A DNA stretch of 45,703 bases from Verrucomicrobiota bacterium (lineage in GTDB: Bacteria > Verrucomicrobiota > Verrucomicrobiia > Verrucomicrobiales > DEV007): positions 1-45,703 of the forward strand of contig JAHDID010000048.1 in the NCBI GenBank assembly GCA_020630975.1, in the 5' to 3' direction. Positions within the stretch are counted from its first letter, which is position 1; each line of letters opens with the position of its first letter. The notes beneath the pieces were generated by a model, which did not search any database, was not told the origin of the DNA, and worked only from the letters and a program-made list of their open reading frames with translations. Below are positions 32,692-40,703 of this stretch, in pieces. A program made the translations under genes and the position numbers.

Positions 32692-34989
32692 ATGAAATAC
32701 CTACTGCTATCCACTATCAGCCTCATCATGGGTCTGAGCGCCGCCACTGCTGCGGATCAAAAGCCCAATATCATCTACATCATGTCGGATGACCACGCGG
32801 CACACGCCATCGGCGCCTACGGCAGCCGTCTGGCCGCGCTCAATCCCACACCCACTCTCGATCGCCTAGCCAAAGAGGGTATCCTATTCGAGAATGCCTT
32901 TTGCACCAACTCGATCTGCTCACCCAGCCGAGCGTGTGTGCTGACCGGCCAGTACGCCCACACCAATGGCAGCTACGATCTCTCCGGCAAAGTCGAGCCA
33001 GAAAATCAATACCTAGCCATCGAGATGAAAAAGGCCGGCTACGAGACTGCCATGATCGGCAAATGGCACCTCAAAGTCGAGCCCGCCGCATTCGATTTCT
33101 ATACCGTGCTGCCTGGCCAAGGCGACTACCACAATCCCACCTTCCGCGTACGTGGAGATAAAGAATGGGGCCAAAATACTATCAAGTTTGAAGACAAGCA
33201 CAGCTCCGATGCCATCACCGATATCACCCTAGACTGGCTGAAAAATCGCGAGGCAAAAGATCAGCCATTCTTCCTGATGCATCACTACAAGGCACCGCAC
33301 GACTACTTCGAGCACGCGGCCCGCTACGATAGCTACCTGGCCGATGTCGATGTGCCGATGCCGGACAATCTCTGGCCAGAGAATCAGCCAAAATTCGGCT
33401 CCATCGCCACTCGCGGCTATCAGGACGAGCTGGTGCCACACGTCGGCACCTCCATCGGCAATCGCAATCCACGCCGCTCCTACGCCGTCGATCTGCCACC
33501 TCGCTTCCCCAAAGACTTTCCTGCCGACTACGATCCTGCCGACTACACCGAGCGCGAGATCACCGAGATGTCCTACCAGGCCTACCTCAAGACCTACCTA
33601 CGCTGCGTGAAGGGTATCGACGATAATCTAGCCCGCCTCTTTGCCTACCTCGAGGAGACCGGTCAGATGGACAATACCGTCATCATCTACACTGGCGATC
33701 AGGGCTTCATGCTCGGCGAGCACGACTACCAGGACAAACGCTGGATGTACGAGGAGTCGATGCGCATGCCATTCCTCGTGCGCTACCCCAAATCGATCCC
33801 AGCCGGTACCCGCACCGATGCCATCGTAGAGAATGTCGACTACGCACCCACCATGCTCGCCTTTGCCGGAGTGGACACACCCGACTACATGCAGGGCAAA
33901 AGCTTCAAATCTATCTGCGAGACCGGCCAGGAGCCCGAGGGCTGGAAGCAGGAGGCCTACTACCGCTACTGGATGCACATGGCCCACCATGACAATCCCG
34001 GCCATGTCGGTATCCGCACCAAGACTCACAAGCTGATCTACTACTATGCCTGTAGCTACCAGGGCGGCTACCGCACACCACCCGCCTGGGAGTTATATGA
34101 TCTAGAGAAAGATCCCCTCGAGAACGTCAATCAATACAGCAACCCCGAGTACCGCGAGATAGTCACCGAGCTCAAAGATCGCCTAGCCGCCCTGCGCCAG
34201 CGAGTCGGCGACACCGGCGAGGACTTCCCCGCCTGCGAGGCTGTGCTGCAGGAGTTTTGGGACTACGATGGCGACGATCAGGCCTCTGCTATCGCGCTAT
34301 CCAGCTACTACAGGCAGCGCCGCGAGGCCGAGCTACTGGAGAAAACCTTCAAAGACATCAAGCCCGAGTTTCTCCTCAGCAACAACAGCCTCGCCAAATG
34401 GACCTACGAGCCCAAAGGCTGGGAGATCTGGAAAGACGGCACCATCACCTGCAACATGAAGACCGTGAAGGACAAAAACGGCAAGGAGAAGCAAGTAGGC
34501 ATGGGCTACATCTGGACCAAGAAAGACTACAGCGATTTCTCCCTATCCTTAGAGTACAAGCTCTCTCCCGGTGCCAACAGCGGCGTCTTTTACCGCACCG
34601 ATCCGAGCAATCCGGTGCAGGGCGGCTTCGAGATCCAGCTCATGGACAACGAAGGTTTCCAAAAAAACAAAGGCAAGCCACTCTCCGCCAACAAGCTAAA
34701 CGGCTCCTTCTACGATGGCCAGGCACCCGACTTCGACCCCTCGAAGCCTGTCGGCCAGTGGAATCGCTTTCAGCTGATCTGCAAAGGGCCCAATATCACC
34801 GTAAAGATCAATAACAAGCCGATCACCTATGTGAATGTCGACAACTGGGACACCGCAGGCAAGAACCCGGACGGCAGCGACAACAAGTTCAAAACCGCCC
34901 TCAAAGACCTACCCAGATCTGGCAAGATCGGCCTCCAAAACCACGGCCAAAAGGTGTGGTTCCGGAAGATGCAGATCAAGGAACTCTAA
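32692..34989 (+). CDS. Sulfatase-DUF1080 fusion protein
   Basis: This 765-residue exported protein has a signal peptide (1-21). A type I sulfatase domain (about 25-500) carries the formylglycine signature C-S-P-S-R (Cys76-Arg80, continuing ACVLTG), the metal-site sequence IYIMSDDH, and KWHLK and YTGDQGFMLGEH. A C-terminal DUF1080 domain (about 560-765) has SLEYKLSPGANSGVFYRT and GKIGLQNHGQKVWFRKM. The sulfatase removes sulfate esters after its Cys is converted to formylglycine; the DUF1080 part could bind or cleave the same glycan. It follows a stand-alone DUF1080 gene. Activity depends on a maturation enzyme not present in the window. Confidence 0.93.
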   Translation: MKYLLLSTISLIMGLSAATAADQKPNIIYIMSDDHAAHAIGAYGSRLAALNPTPTLDRLAKEGILFENAFCTNSICSPSRACVLTGQYAHTNGSYDLSGKVEPENQYLAIEMKKAGYETAMIGKWHLKVEPAAFDFYTVLPGQGDYHNPTFRVRGDKEWGQNTIKFEDKHSSDAITDITLDWLKNREAKDQPFFLMHHYKAPHDYFEHAARYDSYLADVDVPMPDNLWPENQPKFGSIATRGYQDELVPHVGTSIGNRNPRRSYAVDLPPRFPKDFPADYDPADYTEREITEMSYQAYLKTYLRCVKGIDDNLARLFAYLEETGQMDNTVIIYTGDQGFMLGEHDYQDKRWMYEESMRMPFLVRYPKSIPAGTRTDAIVENVDYAPTMLAFAGVDTPDYMQGKSFKSICETGQEPEGWKQEAYYRYWMHMAHHDNPGHVGIRTKTHKLIYYYACSYQGGYRTPPAWELYDLEKDPLENVNQYSNPEYREIVTELKDRLAALRQRVGDTGEDFPACEAVLQEFWDYDGDDQASAIALSSYYRQRREAELLEKTFKDIKPEFLLSNNSLAKWTYEPKGWEIWKDGTITCNMKTVKDKNGKEKQVGMGYIWTKKDYSDFSLSLEYKLSPGANSGVFYRTDPSNPVQGGFEIQLMDNEGFQKNKGKPLSANKLNGSFYDGQAPDFDPSKPVGQWNRFQLICKGPNITVKINNKPITYVNVDNWDTAGKNPDGSDNKFKTALKDLPRSGKIGLQNHGQKVWFRKMQIKEL

Positions 34990-35010
34990 GCACTCATAGC
35001 ACCGAGCAGG

Positions 35011-35146
35011 GGAACTCTGGGGAGTTCCTCTACGCCACGGCGCTCGGTAGAAGAACTCCCCAGAGTTCCATCTACACACCTTTTCCAAAGCACTCAGAAA
35101 TTCGCTTAACCTAGGAACTCACTGTAGCGGGACTCCCCAGAGTTCC
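35011..35146. repeat. GGAACTC hairpin repeat cluster
   Basis: Three 23-nt copies of a hairpin repeat lie between the sulfatase fusion and the VOC gene: one in plus orientation (35011-35033, GGAACTCTGGGGAGTTCC plus CTCTAC) and two inverted (35047-35069, 35124-35146). Each core folds as GGAACTC/GAGTTCC with a TGGG loop. A 17-nt piece recurs at 14575-14591. Confidence 0.85.
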
Positions 35147-35166
35147 GCCCACTCCACCTTTCACCC

Positions 35167-35547
35167 ATGATATCCGTCACCGATCTCAACCACGTCGCCC
35201 TCCAAGTGAGCGACGTGCCTCGCAGCATCGCCTTTTACCGACAGGTCTGCTGCCTCGAGCAAAAGCCCAGACCCGCCTTCGACTTCGATGGCGCCTGGTT
35301 TGCCCTCGGCGATACCCGCGAGCTCCACCTCCTAGAGGGCCTCGATACCCCCGTACATGAGCACCCGCGCGGCAGCCACTTTGCCATGGAGGTCAGCGAC
35401 TTCGACGCCTGCCAGGCCCATCTCGAGGCCGCCGGAGCTGAGATCGTCAACATCAACATCCGGCCCGACGGGGCCAAACAGATCTTTATAGCCGATCCCG
35501 ATCAGCACGTGGTCGAGTTTTGTTACGTCGGCGGTGTCGAGGTATAA
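35167..35547 (+). CDS. VOC (glyoxalase/dioxygenase superfamily) protein
   Basis: This 126-residue protein has the two-module VOC fold. It has DLNHVALQVSDVPRSIAFYRQV at the start (His9 a metal ligand), RELHLLEG in the middle (second His), SHFAMEVSDFDACQAHLEAAG at the second module, and DPDQHVVEF at the end (Glu ligand). VOC enzymes include glyoxalase I, fosfomycin resistance proteins and extradiol dioxygenases; the sequence does not decide among them. The gene is separated from the sulfatase fusion by the hairpin cluster and is probably transcribed separately. Confidence 0.88.
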   Translation: MISVTDLNHVALQVSDVPRSIAFYRQVCCLEQKPRPAFDFDGAWFALGDTRELHLLEGLDTPVHEHPRGSHFAMEVSDFDACQAHLEAAGAEIVNINIRPDGAKQIFIADPDQHVVEFCYVGGVEV

Positions 35548-35603
35548 AATAGATCTAAAATTTCAATTGATCTAAACTATCTCTTGGGGAACGTAGATAC
35601 ACC

Positions 35604-35894
35604 ATGTCTGATGAACTTTTTTCACTCTCGGGAGATATGCCAGTCGCCACACAAGCCGCACCGCGACAAAGCTACGACCGCATGATAGTAGAGGAAGTCT
35701 GGGATTCAGCCACCCCCATCGCTGGCAACGACGCCGGTCTCTGGCGCCGCGACGAGCACGGAGCCACCATCTGCCGCAGCGAGTACGGCAACCGCATGTC
35801 CTCCTACGGCTGGGAGATCATCGAGACCTCCTCCGGCAGCTACCAGCTAGGCACCCCCGGCACCCTCAAAGCCACCCATGTGGAGAACCTGTGA
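35604..35894 (+). CDS. Small unknown protein with HNH-flank-like sequence
   Basis: This 96-residue protein contains DAGLWRRDEHGATICRSEYGNRMSSYGWEI, which resembles the segment that precedes the HNH motif in some HNH endonuclease-like proteins. No HNH residues follow; the chain ends after a Gly/Thr-rich stretch. It could be a truncated HNH gene or a distinct small family. It lies 57 nt after the VOC gene and ends before a block of hairpins. Confidence 0.6.
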   Translation: MSDELFSLSGDMPVATQAAPRQSYDRMIVEEVWDSATPIAGNDAGLWRRDEHGATICRSEYGNRMSSYGWEIIETSSGSYQLGTPGTLKATHVENL

Positions 35895-35936
35895 AAAACT
35901 TGTGAGTTTCTTTGGGAAACTCTGTGAGAACTCAAA

Positions 35937-36030
35937 CGTGCCAGAGGCACGACAGACAATAGCCGGTGGTGAAGCGCAGCGAAACCACCGGACGCTAGCC
36001 CAAAAACACCAGCAAAGTCCCGGCAGGGAC
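35937..36030. repeat. REP-like hairpin block upstream of ssrA
   Basis: Three hairpins lie in a row: CGTGCC/GGCACG (35937-35951), CCGGTGGT/ACCACCGG (35963-35991) and GTCCC/GGGAC (36017-36030). The first and third are each followed by the same ACGACAGA tail. This layout fits the REP-like intergenic elements common in PVC genomes. No transposase is nearby. Confidence 0.75.
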
Positions 36031-36162
36031 GACAGAACGGTGACTTGCCTTCTTCCAAGGCCCTCATGCGGTTACTCGCCCGCCCTCGCAGCGAGCATTT
36101 CGCCACTTGCTTCCAGCCGCGTTATCCGATAAGTTGCCGCTCCCAAAAGATAGGGCTAATCC

Positions 36163-36522
36163 GGGGGTGTACTGGTTTCGACTGGTGTTTTGAAGGGTAA
36201 GCTGCGTGTCGAGGTTGATCGGTTGGCCTCGTAAAAAGCCGATTAAACTAATAATTGCAAGTAACGAAGATACATTTGCTCTGGCTGCTTAATTAAGCTG
36301 GCCCGCCCGGTTCCCGACGCCTGCTGAGGAACCCGGCGCAACAACTTAGCAGGCTGGTCTCGCAGCGGGTGTCCGGCTGTAGAGGCGAGATCTTACAGGG
36401 CAATCGGGGAACGGGAATTCTGCCCATCGAAGGCTCCTCCCCTAAACTAAAAGATCGGGCTATGCATGTAGACGCTTATCGGGATGATCATTAGGACAGG
36501 GGTTCGACTCCCCTCACCTCCA
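36163..36522 (+). ncRNA. ssrA: Transfer-messenger RNA (tmRNA)
   Basis: This is a complete one-piece tmRNA of 360 nt, which rescues stalled ribosomes and tags the unfinished protein. The 5' end GGGGGTG (36163-36169) pairs with the 3' strand CACCTCC (36515-36521) to form the tRNA-like acceptor stem, with A36522 as discriminator. The T arm AGGGG-TTCGACT-CCCCT directly precedes the acceptor strand. The tag reading frame starts at GCA 36257 and encodes ASNEDTFALAA, ending at TAA 36290-36292; the LAA end is the usual protease signal. CCA is not encoded and must be added afterwards. Confidence 0.97.
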
Positions 36523-36570
36523 GCCTTCGCCAAGGCTACGGCTGGCAAGCCGTAACCTTGGCGAAGGCTG
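36521..36570 (+). repeat. Long hairpin fused to the 3' end of ssrA
   Basis: CAGCCTTCGCCAAGG (36521-36535) pairs perfectly with CCTTGGCGAAGGCTG (36556-36570), and TACGGCT (36537-36543) with AGCCGTA (36548-36554) around a GGCA loop, giving 22 pairs with one mismatch. The left arm starts on the last two nucleotides of the tmRNA. It may act in termination or 3' processing although it has no T-tract. A second small hairpin (GCTC-GATA-GAGC) follows before the GIY-YIG gene. Confidence 0.85.
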
Positions 36571-36615
36571 CCCGCCATAGCTCGATAGAGCGAAGGAGGG
36601 CCTAGCCACCTAGCC

Positions 36616-36859
36616 ATGCACTACGTCTACCTGCTACGCAGCGAGTCGCACCCCACCAAAACCTACATCGGCGTCACCTCAGACCTCCGCGCCCGCCTCA
36701 AAAAGCATAACGAAGGCGGGTCCAAGCACACCGCAAAATACACGCCCTGGAAACTAACCTGCTACCACGCCTTCGACTCCAAAGACCGGGCCCAAGAATT
36801 CGAACGCTACCTAAAAATCAGGCTCCGGCCGAGCCTTTGCAAAAAGACACTTCTGGTAG
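36616..36859 (+). pseudogene. GIY-YIG endonuclease-domain gene with frameshift
   Basis: The frame opens with MHYVYLLRSESHPTKTYIGV and continues TSDLRARLKKHNEGG, a clear GIY-YIG small nuclease domain of the UvrC/YhbQ kind, up to FERYLK. After an A5 run (36813-36817) the original frame turns into unrelated sequence and runs on to 36927. In the +1 frame the expected family ending appears, SGSGRAFAKRHFW, with a stop at 36857-36859. One extra A therefore breaks an otherwise normal gene of about 80 residues. It lies directly behind ssrA and two hairpins. A sequencing error in the A run cannot be excluded. Confidence 0.8.
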
Positions 36860-36892
36860 GTCTGCATTCACACACTCTCCCCAGGCAAACGC

Positions 36893-38410
36893 TCACTTCG
36901 CCACTTTCTTCTGCCCCTTCCCTTTAGGCTTCGGCTTACCCATCAAGTTCAAAAACCTCGGCTTCTCCGGCCGCTCATCCAGCGGATCAAAAAAACGCAT
37001 ATTCTCCCCCACCCGGTCATGATCTCCGATATCAGCCCGAGCATGCTCAGCCAGCTGTAGCAACTGCTCCACCACCTCTGGGTGCTCGGCTGCGACACTC
37101 CGCGTCTCGCCAGGATCGGCCTCCAGATCGACGAGGAAGTCCTCCTCAAATCCCGCCCAGTCCTCTGCTGCGATATGATTATTCCGCCTAAACTTACCCA
37201 ACCACTCTGGCTCTGCAGGCCGCGCCAGATGTAGCTTCCACTTGCCCTGGCGCACCGCTTGTAGGGAGTTCAGAAAATAGTAGCGAAAGTAGCGCTCCGG
37301 ATCCGCCTGATCAAAGTCTCCCTGAAACAGATGCCGAATATCGACACCATCCAGCACTCGGTCACCAGGCACCTTCGCACCCGCTAGAGCAGCAAAGGTA
37401 GGCAGAATATCAATAGTAGCGGCGATCTCATCGCAAGTCGTACCAGCCGGAACCCGCCCAGGAGCCCACAGTATAGTAGGCACTCGCACACCGCCCTCCC
37501 AGGTAGAGACTTTGCCACTGCGGAGCGGTCCTGCTGACCCGCCATGATCTTTCGGCAGATGTCCATCGGCGCTATCTTTGTTTTTAATAAGCCAAGGGCC
37601 ATTATCACTAGTGAATAGGAAATAGGTATTGTCCACCAGGTCGTGCTCCTTCAGAGTATCGACTATCCTGCCACAGCTATAGTCGATCTCCTCCACACAG
37701 TCGCCATACAAACCACGGGGAGACTTCCCCTTGAACTCGGGCGAGGCATCGAGCCGGGTGTGCACCATGGAATACGGGACATAGGCAAAGAACGGCTGGT
37801 CACGGTGTTTCTCGATAAACTGAATCACTTCATCAGTGTGATTCTTGGTCAGCATCCCCATATCTGCCTTCTCTTTGATGCGCGTCTCATTGCGATAGAT
37901 ATCGACAAAGGCATCATTGCTCGATGGCGTCCCATAGAAGTAGTCAAACCCCTGGTGATTCGGCATCAATTCAGGTATAAAGTTTCGCTGCGAATGCCGC
38001 GCCAGATCCCATTTACCGAAACACCCTGTCGCATAGCCTTTGGTTTTCAGGACTTCAGCGATAGTGATCTCATCGGAGTGCAGTACGGGGTGGATTTCTT
38101 TCACATTTCCCGGCTCAGCGACTCGCAGCGGATGGCACCCTGTCATCAGAGCCGCCCGCGATGGTCCACAGATATGTTGCGCATAGAAATGCGTCAGCCG
38201 CATCCCTTCACCCGCCAGTGCATCCAGCCGAGGGGTCCGAATATCTGGCGCCCCAAAACAGCCCAGATCGGCGTAGCCCAGGTCATCGACAAACACGACG
38301 ACGAAATTCGGCGGCCGCTCCTCACTAGCTGAGGTAGCCAAAGCGAGCCCCACCACAGCGGCACCTATCAAAGAGAGCCAAAAGCATTTCATCTTTCCAT
38401 TTAACCCCAT
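36893..38410 (-). CDS. Secreted sulfatase
   Basis: This 505-residue type I sulfatase has an N-terminal signal (about 8-28) and the formylglycine signature C-G-P-S-R (Cys81, in HICGPSRAALMTG). The metal-site VVFVDDLGYADLG, GKWDLARH and FLFTSDNGPW are also present, and the C-terminus ends in a Lys-rich KPKPKGKGQKK tail. Met7 (38392) is an equally possible start and would give a shorter signal n-region. It acts outside the cytoplasm on sulfate esters, probably glycans. It is divergent from the ECF sigma factor gene, whose start is 94 nt away. No maturation enzyme is nearby. Confidence 0.93.
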   Translation of the reverse strand: MGLNGKMKCFWLSLIGAAVVGLALATSASEERPPNFVVVFVDDLGYADLGCFGAPDIRTPRLDALAGEGMRLTHFYAQHICGPSRAALMTGCHPLRVAEPGNVKEIHPVLHSDEITIAEVLKTKGYATGCFGKWDLARHSQRNFIPELMPNHQGFDYFYGTPSSNDAFVDIYRNETRIKEKADMGMLTKNHTDEVIQFIEKHRDQPFFAYVPYSMVHTRLDASPEFKGKSPRGLYGDCVEEIDYSCGRIVDTLKEHDLVDNTYFLFTSDNGPWLIKNKDSADGHLPKDHGGSAGPLRSGKVSTWEGGVRVPTILWAPGRVPAGTTCDEIAATIDILPTFAALAGAKVPGDRVLDGVDIRHLFQGDFDQADPERYFRYYFLNSLQAVRQGKWKLHLARPAEPEWLGKFRRNNHIAAEDWAGFEEDFLVDLEADPGETRSVAAEHPEVVEQLLQLAEHARADIGDHDRVGENMRFFDPLDERPEKPRFLNLMGKPKPKGKGQKKVAK

Positions 38411-38503
38411 AATCGCCCGCTAGCTGTCCGCACGATCACGTGTCCCTGCATAGGCTACGAAATAAATTGCCACCAATCGCCGATCGCCGGTAATTGCTCT
38501 GGA

Positions 38504-39016
38504 ATGGCCTCCGAATCTTTCGTCCAGCACCTGACCATGAGCCAAAACCGGCTCTACGGCTACATCTACTCGCTCATCGGCGATCATCACCGGGCGGCAG
38601 ATGTACTCCAAGAAACCAATCTGGTGCTATGGCGCAAGGCCGAGGAGTTTCGCCCCGACGCCGACTTCATTCCCTGGGCATTCGCCATCGCTAGGTATCA
38701 GGTGATGGCCAATGTCCGCGACCACGGACGCGACCGCTGCATACTCGACCCCGAGCTGCTCGAGCTAGTCGGCGACGAGATCGTCGAGGTCGCCAGCGAA
38801 TTCGACGAGATGAAAGACGCCCTACGCGGCTGTCTGAGTAAGCTGCCACCCACCAGCCGTGGTATGATCGACTCGCGCTACTTCAGCGGTCGCAGCATCT
38901 CCGAGCTAGCAGGTGAGATCAATAAATCCGCCGATGCCACCAAATCGGCCCTCATGCGTATCCGCAAAGGTCTGCGCGAGTGTGTGCAGCGAGAGGTGGC
39001 CAAACTACCCTCATAA
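38504..39016 (+). CDS. ECF-type RNA polymerase sigma factor
   Basis: This 170-residue protein is an extracytoplasmic-function sigma factor. Region 2 spans about 5-70 (MSQNRLYGYIYSLIGDHHRAADVLQET, then WRKAEEFRPDADFIPWAFAIAR). Region 4 spans about 105-160 (LRGCLSKLPPTSRGMIDSRYFSGRSISELAGEINKSADATKSALMRIRKGL). The pattern fits the Rhodopirellula/Verrucomicrobium sigma family. It ends 5 nt before a FecR-type gene, a standard sigma/regulator arrangement, so the two are probably one operon in which the membrane partner controls the sigma factor. Confidence 0.93.
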   Translation: MASESFVQHLTMSQNRLYGYIYSLIGDHHRAADVLQETNLVLWRKAEEFRPDADFIPWAFAIARYQVMANVRDHGRDRCILDPELLELVGDEIVEVASEFDEMKDALRGCLSKLPPTSRGMIDSRYFSGRSISELAGEINKSADATKSALMRIRKGLRECVQREVAKLPS

Positions 39017-39021
39017 TAAAA

Positions 39022-40632
39022 ATGAACGAAGCTATCAGCCAGGAACTCGATGACTTGATGCTATCCCACCAAGAGGATGGCGGTCTCAGCAGTAACCAGC
39101 ACGATCGCCTGCGCGAGATCCTGCTGGAATACCCCGAGGCCAGGCGTCAGTACGCCCAGCAGCAGCTCATCGATGCCGCTCTGCATCTCGAGCAATCTGC
39201 CGGACTCGATATGGCTCCGCTAGCCACTCCACCGACGGTCTATAGCTACCCTCTCTTTTCCACCATCCACTGGCTCGGCCTAGCCGCCAGCGTCGTCCTA
39301 GCCCTGGGTGTAGGCCTGGGCCTAGGAGGCTACCTTTTCTCACCGTCCGATGCCACCCTAGTCGACAGCCAGCCTGAGCCGATCGACGACAGCGTCGCCC
39401 TAGTGACTCAGGCACTGGAGGTCGAGTGGCTAGACGACCAAAAGATCGTAGCAGGCACACCTCTACCGACCGGCCGACTAGCCCTAGCTAGCGGCCTACT
39501 GCAGCTAGAATTTTACAGTGGTGCCCAGCTGATCGTAGAGGGTCCCGCCGAGCTAGAGCTGCTCGGGCCCAATGAGGCTACCTGCTACCGAGGCAAGCTG
39601 CGTGCTTTCGTCCCAGAGCACGCCAAAGGATTTACCGTGCACGCCCCTCAGTTCCAGCTAGTCGATCTGGGCACCGAGTTTGGCATCCAGGTCGGGGCGG
39701 ATGGCGCCGCCGAGGTACAGGTATTCGATGGCGAGGTGGAGCTCTACCACCCCGAGAATAAGAGACAGCGGTCCGATGCCGAGCCGCTACAACGCCTGCT
39801 AGGAGGCAAGGGACTATCCTGGACTGATACGAGCGAGGTCACCCCTATCACACCACAGCCCGATGCCTACACCTCCTTCGACGATGTGCAGCACCTGTCG
39901 AAAAACGCCGACCGAGCTAGATACCAGAGCTGGCAGGAGTGGAGTCAGGCCACATCTGCAGATCCTCGCTTGATTGCTTACTATGATTTTCAGGGTCAGA
40001 GCTCTAGGCTACTCGATCGCAGCGACTCAGGACGCCACGGCACTATCGTCGGTAGCGAGCGGACTCAAGGACGCTTCCCAGGTAAAGGAGCCCTCGAATT
40101 CAAAAGAACGGCCGACCGGGTCCGAATCCATATCCCGGAACACTCCCGACAGCTCACCCTATCCGTATGGCTACGTATGGATGCCCTCACCGGCCGGACA
40201 CAGGCCCTACTCACCAGCGACGGATTCGAGCCGTACGATACCCACTGGCAGGTATCACGCAGGGGCGAGCTAGCCTTTGGCACACGCCTCCCACACCAAG
40301 ACAAACGCAGGCAGGCAGGCTACGACTCTCCACCTATACTAGGGGCCCAAACCCTAGGCCGCTGGCAACTCCTCTGCGTGGTCTACGACCTAGACGCCGG
40401 CGTGGTCAAACATTTCGTCAACGGCAAACTCATCTCCAGCGAAGCCACAAAGGCAGACCAAAGTCTCGCCTTTGGCAGAGCCGAAATCGGCAACTGGGCC
40501 AAACAAAAATACCAATCTCAAGTCCAACATAAAGTACGCAACTTCTGCGGTCGCATCGACGAGCTCATCCTATGGCAGGCAGCCCTATCCGATACCGAGA
40601 TCCGAGACATGTACCAGCGCACCCGGCCTTGA
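39022..40632 (+). CDS. FecR-domain protein with LamG-type lectin domain
   Basis: The ATG at 39022 lies 5 nt after the sigma factor stop. The 536-residue product has a cytoplasmic N-terminal helix bundle (about 1-85) that could bind the sigma factor and one membrane span (about 91-113, GLAASVVLALGVGLGLGGYLF). A FecR domain follows (about 150-250) with FYSGAQLIVEGPAELELLG and FQLVDLGTEFGIQV. Next is a LamG/concanavalin-like domain (about 320-535) with LSVWLRMDAL, FVNGKLIS and GRIDELILWQAALSDTEI. It probably senses glycan outside the membrane and controls the sigma factor. A start at 38980 overlaps the sigma gene and is less likely. Confidence 0.9.
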   Translation: MNEAISQELDDLMLSHQEDGGLSSNQHDRLREILLEYPEARRQYAQQQLIDAALHLEQSAGLDMAPLATPPTVYSYPLFSTIHWLGLAASVVLALGVGLGLGGYLFSPSDATLVDSQPEPIDDSVALVTQALEVEWLDDQKIVAGTPLPTGRLALASGLLQLEFYSGAQLIVEGPAELELLGPNEATCYRGKLRAFVPEHAKGFTVHAPQFQLVDLGTEFGIQVGADGAAEVQVFDGEVELYHPENKRQRSDAEPLQRLLGGKGLSWTDTSEVTPITPQPDAYTSFDDVQHLSKNADRARYQSWQEWSQATSADPRLIAYYDFQGQSSRLLDRSDSGRHGTIVGSERTQGRFPGKGALEFKRTADRVRIHIPEHSRQLTLSVWLRMDALTGRTQALLTSDGFEPYDTHWQVSRRGELAFGTRLPHQDKRRQAGYDSPPILGAQTLGRWQLLCVVYDLDAGVVKHFVNGKLISSEATKADQSLAFGRAEIGNWAKQKYQSQVQHKVRNFCGRIDELILWQAALSDTEIRDMYQRTRP

Positions 40633-40703
40633 TTAAGCCTACAGGTATACGTGCCATGCTATTCACTCCTTCTCCGCTTTCGTAAACCACTACTAAAAAC
40701 GAC

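Noticed and set aside
36163-36600. Integration site (att) at the 3' end of ssrA
   Set aside because: ssrA ends are common integration sites, but no integrase or duplicate of the ssrA end is seen in the window.
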